From positions 11,730,501 through 11,794,500 of the forward strand of contig OV121087.1 of NCBI GenBank assembly GCA_921293015.1: a stretch of 64,000 nucleotides of DNA. Direction: 5' to 3'. A program made the translations under genes and the position numbers. Origin of the DNA: Phorcus lineatus. Taxonomy: Eukaryota; Mollusca; Gastropoda; Trochida; Trochidae. The notes below the pieces were generated by a model. The model was not told where the DNA came from. It worked only from the letters and a program-made list of their open reading frames with translations, and did no database searches. Shown piece by piece: positions 39,741 through 51,857 of the stretch (its first letter is position 1; the number at the start of each line of letters is the position of its first letter).

Positions 39741-42034
39741 AATATTCAAAACAGTTAAAAACCCATGCTTAATATTCATAAACTTAGTTTGTAAAAAACT
39801 CACTTACATTGAATAATTGGTTTTTTTAGAGGAGTTGGCCTTTTCACATGTTGCGTATATACTTTACTCCCATTGTTAAAGTTTCCAAATGAAAAGATAC
39901 ATTAGAAAAAACATAACCTTTATTGAACCACATAAGATTGTTCTCAAATTTAACTATTAAATGGTCAATTAATTAAAGCACACAATGTCAAAGACGCTGT
40001 GATAATATCAAATGAAATCAAATTTCTATCCACTACACTTATGTCCTTTGAATACAAAACATGCACTGTCATCAGTTTTACATATTAGCTATTGATAAAA
40101 AGGACTAAATGAGGTAAGAGATAACTTTCATTTAAATTTTACTGTCATCAATGCATTATCTTGTTTCTTTTTAGGTTTTTGCAAATGTCGGGTGTCATTA
40201 AAACATATTTTTATTTGCAAATAGATTTGTTGAGACAACCACACATTATGAACGTTCTCAGTTAATATTTACCTGAATAGCTTTAATGAAGAAATAAAGT
40301 GGTAGACATTTAATCATAATAGAATAAAATAAAGCAATGTCAAATTAGGGAAATATCAATATATGATATCAAACGTTCATTTATGAAAAATATGATGTTC
40401 ATAGTGTAATGTTTCTTACAGAGTTGATTTTTCGTAAGTCATGTTTTATACTGTTATGAAATTTTTTTTCTTCTTTAAGGTTTTTAGATACGATATTGAT
40501 TGAAACACACAATATTAGTTTCAATGTGATTGATATACTTTTCTCACTTGACAATAAAATCCTTTTAAGATTCGAGGGATGTTCATTTAGAAACATAATA
40601 TCAAAAATATTTTTTTGAGTTTTCTTATTTTCCATTATGATACCTAAATACATGTCGGGTTATTGAGTGTTTTGAAAAAAACAAGTTCAATACAATCTAT
40701 CTTCGAGTGTATATACTGATGCCTGTAATCTTGTTCATGCCATCAGCTTTCAAACATGGTTGATACTAATACAAATTAAAGGCAATTTTTTCAGAAGCAA
40801 ATTGTTGGAATAAAAATGAACCATCGGCAGAGTGACTCATCAAATTTTGTATCAGCTACTATATACTATATTTTCATGAAGCAGTTATCAAAATCAATCT
40901 ATAAATTAATTTTTTTTTAGATCTTCCAAAACATTAAAGTCTTGATCTACATGCATGTTTTTCGAACTAAAACCTAATCTATATAGAGTAATATTTAAAA
41001 AATCACAAAATTGGAGACTGTCACTATTATTTCACACACAAAGATGCGACTGCTAGCCAAGCAAACATTTGTGGTGTTTATAACAATAGAATAAGAGCTG
41101 TATATCCGGAATTGCTGCTTGGCCGTACTTGGAGAAAATGGACATAATCTGCGATGATTTTCATGAGGGCAATACTGTATTGTACAAATGGAAATAAAAC
41201 ATTAATTGAAGACAACATTCAGCTAAACTATATCATAATATCTTAGCATTTGTAAACCAAACACATATACAATGTCAATAGAATATTGTTGATGTTAGAG
41301 CATTTTTTCCTCTTCGGTAGTCTTTGTCCAGCACAATGTTGCACAGCAGGGATATAATTCAACTTCTTTTCTGTCTTCAAGAATGACGGCATCTCAAAAC
41401 CATTTGGCTGTGCCTTGTCTTTAGTTTTGAACATTAATAAATGGATAAAAGTATGAGTTAACATTGGGAGGGTTACATGTACAAATCTTCATTTAGATAT
41501 ATGTGAGTTTATTGATTTGACAAACATATGAAAATACTCTCAGTAATTCAATAATTTGGAATCTATGTCACCCATGACCAGGAGAAACAATTATCAGTGG
41601 ATTGTTGAAAATAATGAACGGAAACAACATTTGCATAAGTTCAGTCGTAGTAGATCACAATGGAAACCTTGTCGATTTAGGATATAGAACATTTATGAAG
41701 CACAATGAATTACTGTTATTGTTTAATGAATACTAACGACTAGATCTTAATATTGCCATTTACGCTTGAATGATATATCTTCATTAGCTTTCATTCAATT
41801 TCACTACATTTGACATTTGTGACCTTCACTTAATAAAGTCCCATCAAAGCATTCAAGAAGGTCACAATATAAATTCCTAATATTGATATATTAAATTCAT
41901 CAATATCAATACCTTGTAAATAAAACAACATATTTTCATAAAAGGCAATTAAATATTTCTGGACTTTGTTTCTATCTATTTGAAACCTGAAACCAGTAAT
42001 TTTATCAATTATTCGATACAAACGTCAATTAAGA

Positions 42035-42180
42035 ACGACAGACAACATGGTCATCATATTTTATGCATGATGCTATTTCATGGGCTATGTTTATAGATTT
42101 CCCCTGTACCTGAAGAGACAATCATTACTGATATTTTGAACAAATTGCGTTTAAAATTGTGTGTTCAAATCTCTTTTGAC
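42035..42180 (+). repeat. isolated fragment of the array unit's 3' end
   Basis: GACAGACAACATGGTCATC, ATATTTTATGCATGATGCT and a diverged end block match 8545-8700 of array copy 1 and 30430-30560 of copy 5. It lies over 11 kb from the array with no other landmark nearby. Confidence 0.45.
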
Positions 42181-43188
42181 AAGCATTTAAAACCGTGAAA
42201 ATAATTCTTTTTAGGCGTACGTGACCTTGACCGCATTCTTTATTAGCTATACTGACATGCAGAAACTTTCTCTATCTTCTACAATTTAAAAAAAAATTCA
42301 ATTGTTCGCTTCTTTTAACTTTTACAGCTATATTTTTACAACCGGTTAATCTAAGGTTGGCTTATCATCGAACACTAAAATCAAATCCTCTTCAGCAATG
42401 CAGCAAAGAAGAGAATCAAGCATAAGCTCTGTTAGTTTAAAGGATTGAATTTACTTATTTTATCGAGATTAGTTTCTATATACAGTCTTTATCCTAAGAA
42501 CAAATCATATTCACTGAATTTTACTGACGCATATACTTTTTTTCAGTTATTGATTTCAATAATTTTTCGCAAATTTCAAAAGCTAACTTAAGGCGATTCA
42601 TTTCAAGATTAGAAAGATGAGTTCATTAGGTTTACCTCAGGCTATGGAACTTCATTGCAGATTAATGTAGGAATAAAATGTTTATGAGAATAATAAACCT
42701 TAAAAGAAGATTAAATTTTATGATTTCATTAATTTTATTACGATTGGAAGTAATTGGAAATACCTAAGGCTCAACAGACATGTATCTTCTCTTTTAAAAA
42801 CTTCATATTAACAATGATATTTTCGATTTCCATTCAAAAACATTCATTGATCTATTGTGAGTTACTTTTGTTTTAATGACATTTCTTCTATTTGATATTT
42901 TTAAGTTAAACTTAAAATGCTTACCTTAGCGAAAACAAACATTCTAATATACAGAAAGTTTGATACTCACGATCAACAGTTTGAAAAATAGCTTGAATGC
43001 ACTAATGATTATCTAAGACTATATTTTGTTCTATGGAATCGATTTAATTTAAACCGACCCAGTAAAATGATACATAGATTAATACGTTTCAGATTTTAAC
43101 TTATTTTGCCTCAGGAAAGATGAATGATTCATGTTCAATTATGTAACATATGTTGAAACATATGCAAGAAACTCTAATTTAAAACACC

Positions 43189-43467
43189 GACGGGGCGGGG
43201 TAGTGCAGTGGTTAGCGCTTTCGGCTTCGGATCAAGAGTTTCAATGCTCGAGAAATTTGTCTGCAGGAGAGAACTGTTCTACGCGCAGTAATGTTTGGGT
43301 GGAGTACTGCATTACATCGAAGTACCACTAATGGCTTTCAGCCGATGCTCACTGATTTCACCGCAATGCCACAATAGCGTTGTCGATTTTCTCCCACCAA
43401 CGATACTACCAACCGTGATGTAAGTGAATTACTTCCGAAATCGGCGTTTAAAACCAAATCACTTTAC
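43189..43467 (+). mobile_element. tRNA-derived SINE copy
   Basis: The head GTAGTGCAGTGGTTAGCGC resembles a tRNA A box (43199 on). It is followed by GAACTGTTCTACGCGCAGTA, the GCCGATGCTC core, CACCGCAATGCCACAATAG, and a GGCGTTTAAAACC end. The B box is degraded here (TTTCAATGCTC). It is a diverged, silent copy. Confidence 0.75.
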
Positions 43468-43825
43468 CTTTTAACACCAATACAAAACTTATCAAATTAA
43501 AAGCTTCATGTCGGCAATACAGGAAAAAAACCCAATAAACTGCTTTTATTAAATGGGATTCCCATAAAAGATTTATTATGAACTTGTTATCAGTTACAAA
43601 TATTCCTTATTTTATGATGACTATTTCATAATCATATTGCTCTAAAGAATGCACGCAATAACATACTACCAAGCATTTATTATCATGAAAACGTAACTCC
43701 TTATAAACCCCAGTGAAAGTTGATAGTTAAAAATGATAAAGTTTCGTTTCGTTTCGATGCATCACAACAGTCCAATAACGGTTTGAGATCTGTGTTGTTC
43801 ACTTGAGAAAAACAATATGAAAGAG

Positions 43826-45310
43826 CCATAACCATTTTTTGTATTTAGTTGGCAATTAGTATACATCATATAATCAGATACACATCTTCTCGAAAGTAAA
43901 CTCCCTAACCTTTGTTTCAATAGAGAGACAGAAAAATTTTTTTTTTCCTCCAGAACTACATCCCGAGAGAAAAGTAACACACAAAAATAGAAAAAAGTAA
44001 ACAGCATAAACAGTTAATCAATATTGAATGTACAGAATATAAGACTTTTTTTTTTATACAAGATGCATGTAGCCATGAACCATTATTGCAATCAGTGCAT
44101 ATTTACAATATTATAGATATTATAAAAAAGAGATTATTTAAATAGAGATTATTGAAGTATTTATAGCTTAGATTCGATTTAATGTTAGAGAGGTAATTGG
44201 CAAATTCAAACGAAATTATATTTCTTTATCTGTGGTCAATGGCGTTTACAAAATTGCAATTTCCTCCAAGAAGAAATGACATTTGTTCTTCTTCGTCTTT
44301 TATTTCAAACCTTATGTAAGAATCAATGTCAAGCAGATACAGTAAGGAGGTGTAAAATGCATTTCTTTGTTGAAGTTCTTCACAGTGGAGGAAATTGTGC
44401 TTGTCTATGTCAAATGAATGTTTTCACACTTCTATCTATTCATTCTGTAGACAATTTTGATATTGAGTCTTGATCATAACCATCTTTTGAATTTGGTTGG
44501 CAATTTGTATATAGCATATATTCAGACACACATCGTCTCGAAAGTAAACCCTTCAGCTTTTAAATTGGCCTTGTTTCCATATATTTCTATGTAAATCCTT
44601 GAACAGTATTTTGCATGTGACAAAACTAGAACAAGAAGGATACCTATTAAAAAATTGCATTTTGTTGGTAACGATGTAATTGCAATAGGGTGTAAGCAAT
44701 CTAAACGGTTGAATAAAACAGTATATGATACTACGCTTCTCCATCCGGACTGCCATACGTTCAACCATTCATTCATGAAATAAATCAAGCACATGATTGT
44801 CTATTTGCGCACGGCAATCTTGATTCATCTTGAATATCTAAGAAATAAACTGCTAGGTCATGGTCTAGGTCACTGTTTCATGATCAGGGCTCATGTCGTT
44901 TTTTTTTATTTTCCCTTTTTTTGCTCTTCCGATATGTTTTTTTAAAGTTCATTTCTGCTTAAACCTGCCAACCAGCGAGCTATCTTGCGTTATACTTTCC
45001 TGCTGGTATTGAGTCGCCTTTAATGAATTTTTTCAGAACACAATTGCAATAATTTAGCTTACCACATGTTAAATACTCCCCCAAAAATGCTTTTTCTGCT
45101 TATGTCTCAGTCTTGGTAATTGAAATCTACACTGTATAAATATAATGAAGCAATATTTGATGCTACGCGTTTCCACGCATTAATGAAATAAATAAAGCAT
45201 ATGTTTGTCTATCTTTGCACAACAAGGTTATCTTGAGCATGAATATGTAAGAAATGGCTGTAAATTGTTAAGTCATGTATTGGTCACTGTTTCATGACCG
45301 AAGTATCATG
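43826..45310 (+). repeat. locally duplicated segments
   Basis: 43826-43910 recurs at 44474-44553 (GTTGGCAATT..., CTCGAAAGTAAAC). 44720-44895 recurs at 45150-45310 (TGATACTACGC/TGATGCTACGC, GTCACTGTTTCATGA). These look like two overlapping local duplications. No gene recognised between them. Confidence 0.6.
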
Positions 45311-45445
45311 ATTGTTTGCAGTTTTTAAGAGATTTGCCTTGTTTCGTTTAGGACATGCTTTTGAAGTGTGGAGTTAATCGGTTAATAACTGTGCAATTTC
45401 ATCGTTCAAAGAGCTGTCTTGCATTTTTATTTACCTTTAAATGAA

Positions 45446-45711
45446 TCGTGGTTCGAATCCCGCCAGGGGCTCGGTAATTTTTCTGCACTTGAGAACTGTT
45501 CTACACGCAGTAAGGTTAGGTGCTATGCCGCACTGAATTTAAGCGCAGTACCAACCATGTTCCTCTCATTCCAGCCGATGCTCGCAGGTTTCGCCGCATG
45601 GCATTACCACAATGGTGTTGCGGGCTTTCTCCCAGAAATAATACTAACAGCCGTGATATAAGAGAACTATTTTGGATAGCGGCGTTAAACCCCTAATCAA
45701 CTCATCTCACC
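45446..45711 (+). mobile_element. tRNA-derived SINE copy, 5' truncated
   Basis: It begins inside the tRNA-like head with an intact B box, GGTTCGAATCCCGCC (45450 on). The common body follows, with GAACTGTTCTACACGCAGTA, GCCGATGCTCGCAGGTTTC and TGCGGGCTTTCTCCC. It ends with GCGGCGTTAAACCCC and a short CTCATCTCACC tail. This is the best-preserved body in the window. Confidence 0.8.
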
Positions 45712-46084
45712 ATAAATGAATCATTTTGTCATCACCAATTCGTATTAGCGGAATATTTATATTTCACGTTATATACTTCATAAATCGTTAGATGCTATTT
45801 TGCTAATGTGCCGGTATAGGTAATTGAAATCTCTGATACAACTACATTGAATAGATAGCAAGGATTCCTGTGTATCATTTAGAGGTGATAAATGCAACAT
45901 TGTTGAATTCATTCAGTTTATATGTGCCGGTATTGGTCATTGAAATTTATGTACATTATATGTATAAAGTGTTTGTATAGAATCGATGACTAATAAAAAG
46001 ATTTAAACAATGCTGAAAATTTAAAATATTTGATGACTGAAACATTATTCATAGTCGACTATTTTACTCTCTCGTTGTTTAGTA

Positions 46085-46330
46085 CAGCACATTATATTTC
46101 AGGCTGAAACTACGAAGGAACTCTATAGAGATTAACTAATCCCTCTACTACTTACTGTCAGACAGAGAAGTCAACTGAAAAACAAGGTTAATCTGATGTA
46201 ACAGAAGTGATTTGAGGTCACCTTAAGTGAGATTCGAACCCGGAACTACCGATTCAGCAAAAGAGGTATCCTCCTGGGCGAATCTAGCAAAAGTGCTTTT
46301 ATTTCACCCTGCCACATTCACCCCCTCTAC
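46085..46330 (-). mobile_element. probable LTR-retrotransposon 3' end (LTR fragment)
   Basis: On the minus strand a purine run GTAGAGGGGGTGAA (46330-46317), like a polypurine tract, is followed by TGTGGCAGGG, which has the 5'-TG expected at an LTR start. Just upstream a short frame (LDSRTNYFVEG) could be the end of a polyprotein. The far LTR end was not located, so the lower coordinate is a guess. A B-box-like GGTTCGAATCT lies within it. No second LTR was found. Alternative: an unrelated tRNA-derived repeat. Confidence 0.35.
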
Positions 46331-48499
46331 AAAGTAATTCGTCCTAGAGTCAAGCCGAGTTATTAAGCACCTCAGTTTGACGCACATATGAAGAAGTAAA
46401 AGCATTAGGGAGTTGCCCTGTGCAGTAGCACAACCTTTTGACAATTTGAAGTTTCCCCAATATATATTAGTTCGATTCATATCAAAGTTGTTATCTTCGG
46501 AGAGTCAAAACATATCATTACTCAACCAGTTCATCCGAAGTGCCCATTTTTGTGTGATCGCCTTCTAATCATTAGATAGGGGAATGGATATGCACGTTCG
46601 TTTTAAAAAAAGCTTATTTTTATTAAAAAAACATAATCTTGAAATTTGTAACATTCGTGGATCACGTTCTCTACCTTAAACAAACGGGCTACTGTCCCTT
46701 TTAAATGATACATACTTCGTTAACCTTATCAATATAGAGCATTCAAGTAATAATGACACACAGCGACGTACAACACCGGAGCTGATATATCCATGAAATG
46801 ACTTATGAAATGATATGTCGTGTCTTAAATGATATGAGCTTTACTACATATGGCGTCAAATAAATACGTGACATCGACTCCTGCTATATTCACTTGATAC
46901 AAAAGAAAAAACCCATGCTGCTATGCTAGAATATGACATTAAACTTCTTATTGGTGGATTGAAGTGTGTTTTCTTTCCATGAAATAACGTGTACAAATGA
47001 ATCGACTTTACAATAATAAAATTTAAACGTTAAATCTCTTTCAAATGATATCTTAAAAAAACACCCGAACCCCTGAAGCGCTTTATTTAATCAATTTGAT
47101 GAATTTGATGAATTCATCCAGTTTTTTTATTACATTTCACCTACTAGAAAGATAAGTGACCCAGTGCAACGTTACAAAAATTAATTTGTACAGGTGTAAA
47201 CATTATACTTCAAGCAAAGAAGTAAAAACACTATCTAATTCTTAAAATCTTAATTCAACTGTAGCCAGAGGGTTGGTTTGGTTTTGTATCGATGTTTTTG
47301 CATATATGTTCACGTATATTTTGAAATTTATACATAAATTGTATGTATTACTCATTTTTCATTACTGTAGATAGATGCAATGGCAAATTCCGGGAAAAGT
47401 CAACGAAAAAAAGGAAAATGATTTTCTATAATAATAGAATGTTTTAAATTGAAAAAAAAAAAATCATACATTGGTGATATTTGAGTCGGATGATAAGCAC
47501 TGATTTTGCTCAGTGTGACAATTTTTAGTAAATTTGAACACTCATGAAACGGGTCAACCAGGTAGTTCGCTTTGCCTTGATGTTGTTGTACCGTAATGCC
47601 CCCTACATAATTATCGCCATTCTAGCGAGAGTGAATTTATGTTTAAAAATATATTTTGTTCGAAAAAATATTGGTGCCTGGTGAATATGGTTTTTTCACG
47701 ACTGGCAAGGTTCAATCCTACAAAGCATAAATGCTTAAGAGAATTGAAAATAATTTCTTGAACTTCATAAAACAATTTAGTGTTATGTCTCCATATGAGA
47801 ACTAATCAGCTTCAAATCAACCATCTGATAATATTGTCACCTAACCCCGTGTCAAATGGACCATATTTCTTTATTTTATTAACGACTATGTTAACGTTGT
47901 ATTGTAATTGCATGAGTTGCTTGAATACGAATACGAATTAAAGAAGCCAACATTATTTTAAAAGTCACATTCAATATAGACCTTAAATCTAAATTGAAAT
48001 GATATTTAAGTTAAACTGATTAGGTTTTTCTTTTACCCAAGTAAAAGGAAAATGCTTCTCATAACTTCATAAATGCAAACATCAACTTCTTTTAAATGTT
48101 GTAAATGTGAAATCTTAAAAAGCAGCACTCTTATTAATTATCTGACATGTTTTTCACTGATCGCATTAATCTAAATTGAACAATTGAAAGAAATCAAATG
48201 CAAGTAAGGATGAGACATTTATCGATGAATAAGTTTGGCATACGCCCCTTGGTTTTATTTGTACGTTTATAAACAAAAACATTACAACTTTGCAATCACA
48301 CTCATTTTCCGCTTGATAAACTACATTTTAAGATTATCTCAAATTCAATAGTCTATCTTTACTTACAAAGATCTTTACTTTTTAAACGTCGTTTTGCATC
48401 AAGTCAACTAGTAGTGTCCTTACCCTGACAAGCTGTTCATAAAAAAGTTAATGAGGGAATTACCTTACAGTAAATACGCCCACAGGTCACTTGCTATCG
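46331..48499. other. no gene recognised
   Basis: Apart from a possible short polyprotein remnant beside the LTR-like fragment (46331-46440, minus strand), nothing is seen. Confidence 0.45.
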
Positions 48500-48700
48500 G
48501 TTGATTAATATTCATTGTCAGTTCATGAATATTCACGACTACCATCACAGTTGCTTGGCTCCGCTGCATTAAATGACCATCTGCTTCACTTACTTCATGA
48601 TTGTATGGTTGCTGATCGTCTAGTTTTGATCGATTGGCATAGTGACTTATACTGCTTATTAAGTTTAATACATGTCATAGGACGTAACTCAGTTCGGATT
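48500..48700 (+). repeat. repeat J, distant diverged copy
   Basis: TTCATGAATATTCACGACTA, CTTCATGATTGTATGG and GTCTAGTTTTGATCGATTGG follow the order of repeat J at 25505-25625. Only the 5' part is recognisable. Confidence 0.5.
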
Positions 48701-48984
48701 TCGGACTGAGTGAAAGCCACGTCATAAAGGTTTTATGAACCCTTACTACATTCTCCCACGTGTTATGATTTTCTTAAATTCAACAATCAAGTCCATTTAT
48801 GTTTGACATGCACAACTTTATTGATTCCTTGGGCACAAATGAAAAAAATGAACGTATGCCTATGATACATAAATTGCACTGTAGATGATTTTATGGTTTC
48901 ACTGCCAACATATAGCAATTGGTCATGGTATTCATCAATTTGACCTTGATACCTTTGAAAAATTAAGCTTTTTGTCTCATTTAT

Positions 48985-50385
48985 GTATTGAGAGAAGAAA
49001 TTGACATGTTAATAATAGAGATCAATAGTATACTTACTCCCTCACAAGCAGGATTTAGAAAAGGTTTTTCGACTACTGATAATATGTGTACTCTAAATAT
49101 GATCCTAGAAATACTGAAGTTATCTAACGTAAACTCTTTTGTGTGTTCTTTGACTTCACTAAAGCCTTTCTCACAGTCGGGTGAGCAGGGCTTGGAATAA
49201 AATGCTTAAAAGTGGAATCAAGGAGGCAAGTTCTTAGTGCTTGTTAAAAATATATACAAAAACATAAAGTCATCTGTTATTGCTGGAAATAAAAATTCAT
49301 CTTTCTTTCAATGTTGTTATCCCTAGTAAGTCGCCAAAGGAGTTACAAAACTTTTATTTTTTTATTTTTACGAATATGGCTCAAAATGGAAACTAACTGT
49401 TAATTTATCAAAAGTTAAAATCATAGGAACAGTAGGAACCTTACCTACGGTAGGTTGGTAGGTAGGTTGCTGACAGGAATTCAAGCATTAGTAGAACATG
49501 CAACTAAAGCCATGTTTGTACTGTAGATATACGCACGTAACTTAAAACTCCCAATTGAATGTACTCTTAAATCTTTTGATACTATGATACGCCCAATCTT
49601 CCTTCATGGAAGTGTGGAAGTGTGGATTTGAAGACTTAAATCTCATTGAAAAAGTACACCTTAGGTTCATTAAACTCGGTGTTGGTCTTCGAAGCTGTGT
49701 ACCCCAAACGTTATGGTATAAGTCGGGTTTGGTCGAGAGCCACTGTTTATTGAATTATATAAAAGAGTTATCTCATTCTCGAACAAACTAGCAATAAATA
49801 ATATACACTGTAAACTATCGGCTATGTTGTATAAACTGATTGCTGTTCACAATTTTGGTCGTCAGCTACGATGGATGACATTCGTCACTAACATTCTATA
49901 TAACTGCGGCTTATCCGAAGTATTTTTCAAACGCTAGTGGCTAATTCCAAAGGTAGAAGAAATTATAAGAGATCAGGTTTTTCAACATTGGCGTAGCACC
50001 ATAGAGAGCAGCTCAAAGGGTCAAATCTACAAAGATAATCTATGCTTTGAACTTAACTTATATTTACATAGAGACACATATTTTCCCATATTTAAATTGA
50101 GAACCTGTAACTGTAATCTACCAATTGAAACCGGTTGATGGTATTTAATCCCTAGAAGGAACGTTTGTAAGAACTGTGTAACACTAGTGCTGTTGGAGAT
50201 GAGTTTCACTATCTCTCTTAATGTGACACTCTTCTCCAACATTGAAATGTTTATCTTACGACACAAATACGTAATCTACATAAGCATGTTTCAGTAAAGA
50301 ATTTATTGCGTACTAAAAAAACTGAGCACTTAAAGAATTTGAAGTCCTTTCTTAATGTATTGTTTATATTGCTGAAGTAATAATC
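48985..50385 (+). pseudogene. LINE reverse transcriptase fragment, internally deleted
   Basis: At 49003-49200 the frame reads LTPSQAGFRKGFSTTDNMCTL, then a frameshifted FDFTKAF segment, where the catalytic domain of a LINE reverse transcriptase would be. At 49606-49790 it reads VWKCGFEDLNLIEKVHLRF, a segment from the C-terminal region of related mollusc LINEs. From 49800 to 50385 the frame, with stops, gives HNFGRQLRW, TCNCNLPIETG and a GDEFHYLS segment. The stretch holding the FxDD box is missing or unrecognisable, so this is a decayed, internally deleted, 5'-truncated copy. Confidence 0.75.
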
Positions 50386-51300
50386 AGTGAAACTGTCCAG
50401 TAACTAGCCACGTCAATATATATATTTTATTGATACGTGTTATTCATATTCTCATGTACAACCATTTGTTCGTTGAGAAATAAACTGTTCCGTCCGTCAT
50501 TATTTATATTAATTACAGTAAACATTTAATACAAACTTAATTTGTATACAAATAATTTTGAAATTTATTAATCATATAATTTTAACCTATTTAAATAAAA
50601 ATAATTATTATATAAAATCACAATGTTGCCATTAAATGGTAAAACGATATATTAACTGATATCGTTTTTTTCCCCAAGAATGATGTGACAATATCAGTGT
50701 TCAAGAAAAAACAGTTTTAAAACTGGCCATTCGGCAAAACGTTTTCTGAGTGTTTGCATACATGCTGATCAATACATGCATCAATCAACGAAAAGGTACA
50801 CGCAGTGAATACCCTCGAACGAAATTGATATTCAAACCTTAAATAAGTCTTGGTGTCGATTCCATACTGAAGAACCAAATTGTGTGACTTTGAAGTTATT
50901 CAGATTTTGATATACAGAATAAAGAATTTGTTGATTAAGGGGAATATTTTTCATTAACACTTGTGATGGTTTCCAACGTCATTAATCTAAAAGTTTAGAT
51001 GAATTAGATGATAAGACAGATGTGTTTGTGCTTTTAAACTAAAGTCTAAAAGTCCATCGTCGGACATGTACACACGTATATCACTTGCCTGGCAGCAATA
51101 GCGGCTGACAGGAAATAACATTGTCTTTATTTTAAAGGGGCTGTAGCACTTTTATTTACATAAATAAAATGATCTCCTGAATACGAAACTAAATGTTACA
51201 AATTGAAAGACACCGTCATTTAATCTAAATAAGCAGTTTAGAACGGACATGCCATGATAGGTTAAGCTAAGCAAATCCATTTCCCTTCCTCAAATGATTA

Positions 51301-51305
<5 letters not shown>
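50386..51305. other. no gene seen
   Basis: Very AT-rich stretch between the LINE fragment and the TA microsatellite. Confidence 0.5.

Positions 51306-51342
<37 letters not shown>
51306..51342. repeat. (TA)n microsatellite
   Basis: An uninterrupted run of about 18 TA units downstream of the vWA/chitin-binding gene, beyond its polyadenylation signal. Confidence 0.95.
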
Positions 51343-51345
<3 letters not shown>

Positions 51346-51727
51346 CACAAATCGATGTCAGTGCTTTTTGCTTGATACGTTTTTCCTCTACGACTATTGA
51401 TGATTTTGTTGAGTAATGAGATATTTTGACACTCTGAAGATAATACATTTGACATAACCCTATGTTTAAGGAGAACAATTTAAGACATATTTCGTTAAAA
51501 AATCGTGCTACTGCCCGTTTACGAGGATGACACCAAGTCAATCTTGCCTTTTTGTATTTAACTAATTTTGTCATAGATAGGATGTCATGATACTTTTGTG
51601 TGTTTAGGTTTTTGTTTCTGCGACTACCAATAACATTCTGACAGGTATTGTCATCTTTTACGAGATATTTCATAATATTATGATAATCTAAAAATAACAT
51701 AGACATCAGAATAGATATGCACTTAAT

Positions 51728-51733
51728 TTTATT
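51728..51733 (-). terminator. polyadenylation signal AATAAA
   Basis: AATAAA on the minus strand about 125 nt after the stop codon of the vWA/chitin-binding gene. It predicts cleavage near 51705-51715 and a 3' UTR of about 145 nt. Confidence 0.55.
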
Positions 51734-51857
51734 CTCACAATTGATTGACTGAATATTTACGCTGTTAGATAGAGAAAGTATTGCGGATCAGTTAACGGCA
51801 TTGCAACGTGGGCCTGTCTTGAGTCGTAGATTGTCATATCTCTGACTTTGTTAAACA

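Larger units (their letters stand above)
37941..43188. other. no gene recognised
   Basis: Very AT-rich. Apart from the duplication at 39.5 kb and the array fragment at 42.0 kb nothing is recognised. A minus-strand frame at 41243-41464 (73 codons) is unassigned. Confidence 0.45.

Noticed and set aside
41243..41464. 73-codon minus-strand frame with a basic, cysteine-bearing C-terminus
   Set aside because: It vaguely resembles transposon-derived proteins, but no motif could be placed with confidence.
46220..46250. Possible tRNA gene on the minus strand (B-box-like GGTTCGAATCT)
   Set aside because: No cloverleaf could be folded around it; there is no matching A box or acceptor stem.
50027..50266. 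79-codon minus-strand frame
   Set aside because: Antisense to the decayed C-terminal part of the LINE fragment.
51290..51706. 138-codon minus-strand frame downstream of the vWA/chitin-binding gene
   Set aside because: Its last part is the translated TA microsatellite (Ile-Tyr repeats), it lies at or beyond the polyadenylation signal, and it shows no domain.
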